In this document: in pieces, positions 5,464 to 5,862 of the stretch
Numbering within the stretch: position 1 is the first letter of the stretch
Layout: each line of letters opens with the position of its first letter
NCBI GenBank assembly: GCA_029978815.1
Contig: JAPOIQ010000084.1
Coordinates: forward strand, 1 to 5,862
From: a bacterium
GTDB lineage: Bacteria; Actinomycetota; Acidimicrobiia; Acidimicrobiales; Ilumatobacteraceae
Direction of reading: 5' to 3'
Length of the DNA stretch: 5,862 bases
The notes under the pieces: generated by a model
What the model saw: the letters and a program-made list of their open reading frames with translations, nothing else
What the model was told of the DNA's origin: nothing
Database searches by the model: none
Made by a program: the position numbers and the translations under genes

Positions 5464-5862
5464 ATGGCACGTACTGACGCGAATCCACCAATGATGCCGT
5501 TCACCGACGAGTACACGCTCGTCGAGGTGGATGCCGATTATCTGACGCGCGCGGTCAAGCCGAAGCAATTCATTCATATCGACCAGTCCGAATGCATCAT
5601 GTGCGAAGGATGTGTCGATATCTGTCCGTGGAAGTGCATCCACATGGTGCAACCGGAGTCAATTACCGAGGCCGAAGGAACTGAACGCCCCGGTGAAGAC
5701 CCCTCCGACAATGTTGTCTTCATTATTGATGACGACATTTGCACCCGTTGCGCGCTCTGCGTTGACCGCTGCCCAACCGGGGTGATCATCCTCGGGAAGG
5801 TTGGCCCAGCAACATCAGCTGGTGAAAGTCATACCCGTACTAACAACCATGGCTACGCCTAC
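5464..5862 (+). CDS. 2x[4Fe-4S] ferredoxin-type electron-transfer protein (3' end beyond window)
   Basis: Predicted cytoplasmic-side iron-sulfur electron carrier or complex subunit. In the 133 residues visible, cluster I is CIMCEGCVDICP (Cys44, 47, 50, 54) and cluster II is CTRCALCVDRCP (Cys93, 96, 99, 103), both the classic CxxCxxCxxxCP pattern for [4Fe-4S]. No signal peptide or membrane helix is seen. The two motifs are 38 residues apart, a longer link than in small bacterial ferredoxins, and it is acidic (TEAEGTERPGEDPSD). An extra Cys58 follows cluster I. The frame is open to the right edge after a polar stretch (HTRTNNHGYAY), so the protein is longer than a simple ferredoxin. ATG 5464 is supported by GAGG (5452-5455) eight bases upstream, which overlaps the previous stop region. 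Tight linkage to the membrane protein suggests a fixed subunit instead of a free carrier; which complex is unknown. Confidence 0.9.
   Translation, partial: MARTDANPPMMPFTDEYTLVEVDADYLTRAVKPKQFIHIDQSECIMCEGCVDICPWKCIHMVQPESITEAEGTERPGEDPSDNVVFIIDDDICTRCALCVDRCPTGVIILGKVGPATSAGESHTRTNNHGYAY

Noticed and set aside
4809..5516. Minus-strand open frame of 235 codons opposite the membrane protein
   Set aside because: The plus strand has membrane helices, a good ribosome site and operon spacing to the ferredoxin; the minus-strand product is low in recognisable structure.
1..5862. CRISPR array, insertion sequence, tRNA/rRNA, phage or defence genes
   Set aside because: I saw no regularly spaced repeats, transposase motifs, terminal inverted repeats or RNA gene signatures on either strand.

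Overview
The window looks like ordinary chromosome from an actinobacterium. The best guess is a member of the Acidimicrobiia with moderate rather than high GC. The reasons are a two-repeat Clp_N ClpC unfoldase, GTG starts, a polyprenyl diphosphate synthase close to a geranylgeranyl-reductase-family flavoprotein (the menaquinone side-chain pairing known from mycobacteria), and a membrane cytochrome c whose N-terminus (TEIPEHLLQRSRERRAAL) resembles Acidimicrobiia proteins as I remember them. The taxonomy is inference; there is no rRNA or tRNA here to test it.

Layout. Positions 1-1605, minus strand: the first 535 codons of clpC; its C-terminal part lies off the left edge. Positions 1606-1730: a short divergent promoter region. 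Positions 1731-2717, plus: a long-chain polyprenyl diphosphate synthase. It converges, across a 34-bp gap, on a two-gene minus-strand unit transcribed from about 4735 to 2752: a membrane-anchored monohaem cytochrome c followed by a geranylgeranyl-reductase-family FAD enzyme. Positions 4736-4970: a second divergent promoter region. Positions 4971-5862, plus: a 160-residue three-helix membrane protein of unknown family, then the start of a 2x[4Fe-4S] ferredoxin-type protein that runs off the right edge.

How it fits together. Apart from clpC, everything concerns isoprenoid quinones or electron transfer. The synthase would make the polyprenyl tail, and the flavoenzyme would saturate part of a prenyl chain (MenJ-like). 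The cytochrome c, membrane protein and ferredoxin look like pieces of a quinol-linked respiratory complex whose remaining genes (a cytochrome b would be the expected one) should lie to the right. I found no CRISPR array, insertion sequence, phage gene or defence system.

The two points most worth a second look are the flavoenzyme, whose frame has no ATG/GTG/TTG upstream of its FAD-binding motif but carries an ACG at ideal distance from a strong Shine-Dalgarno, and the cytochrome c / unknown membrane protein / ferredoxin gene set.
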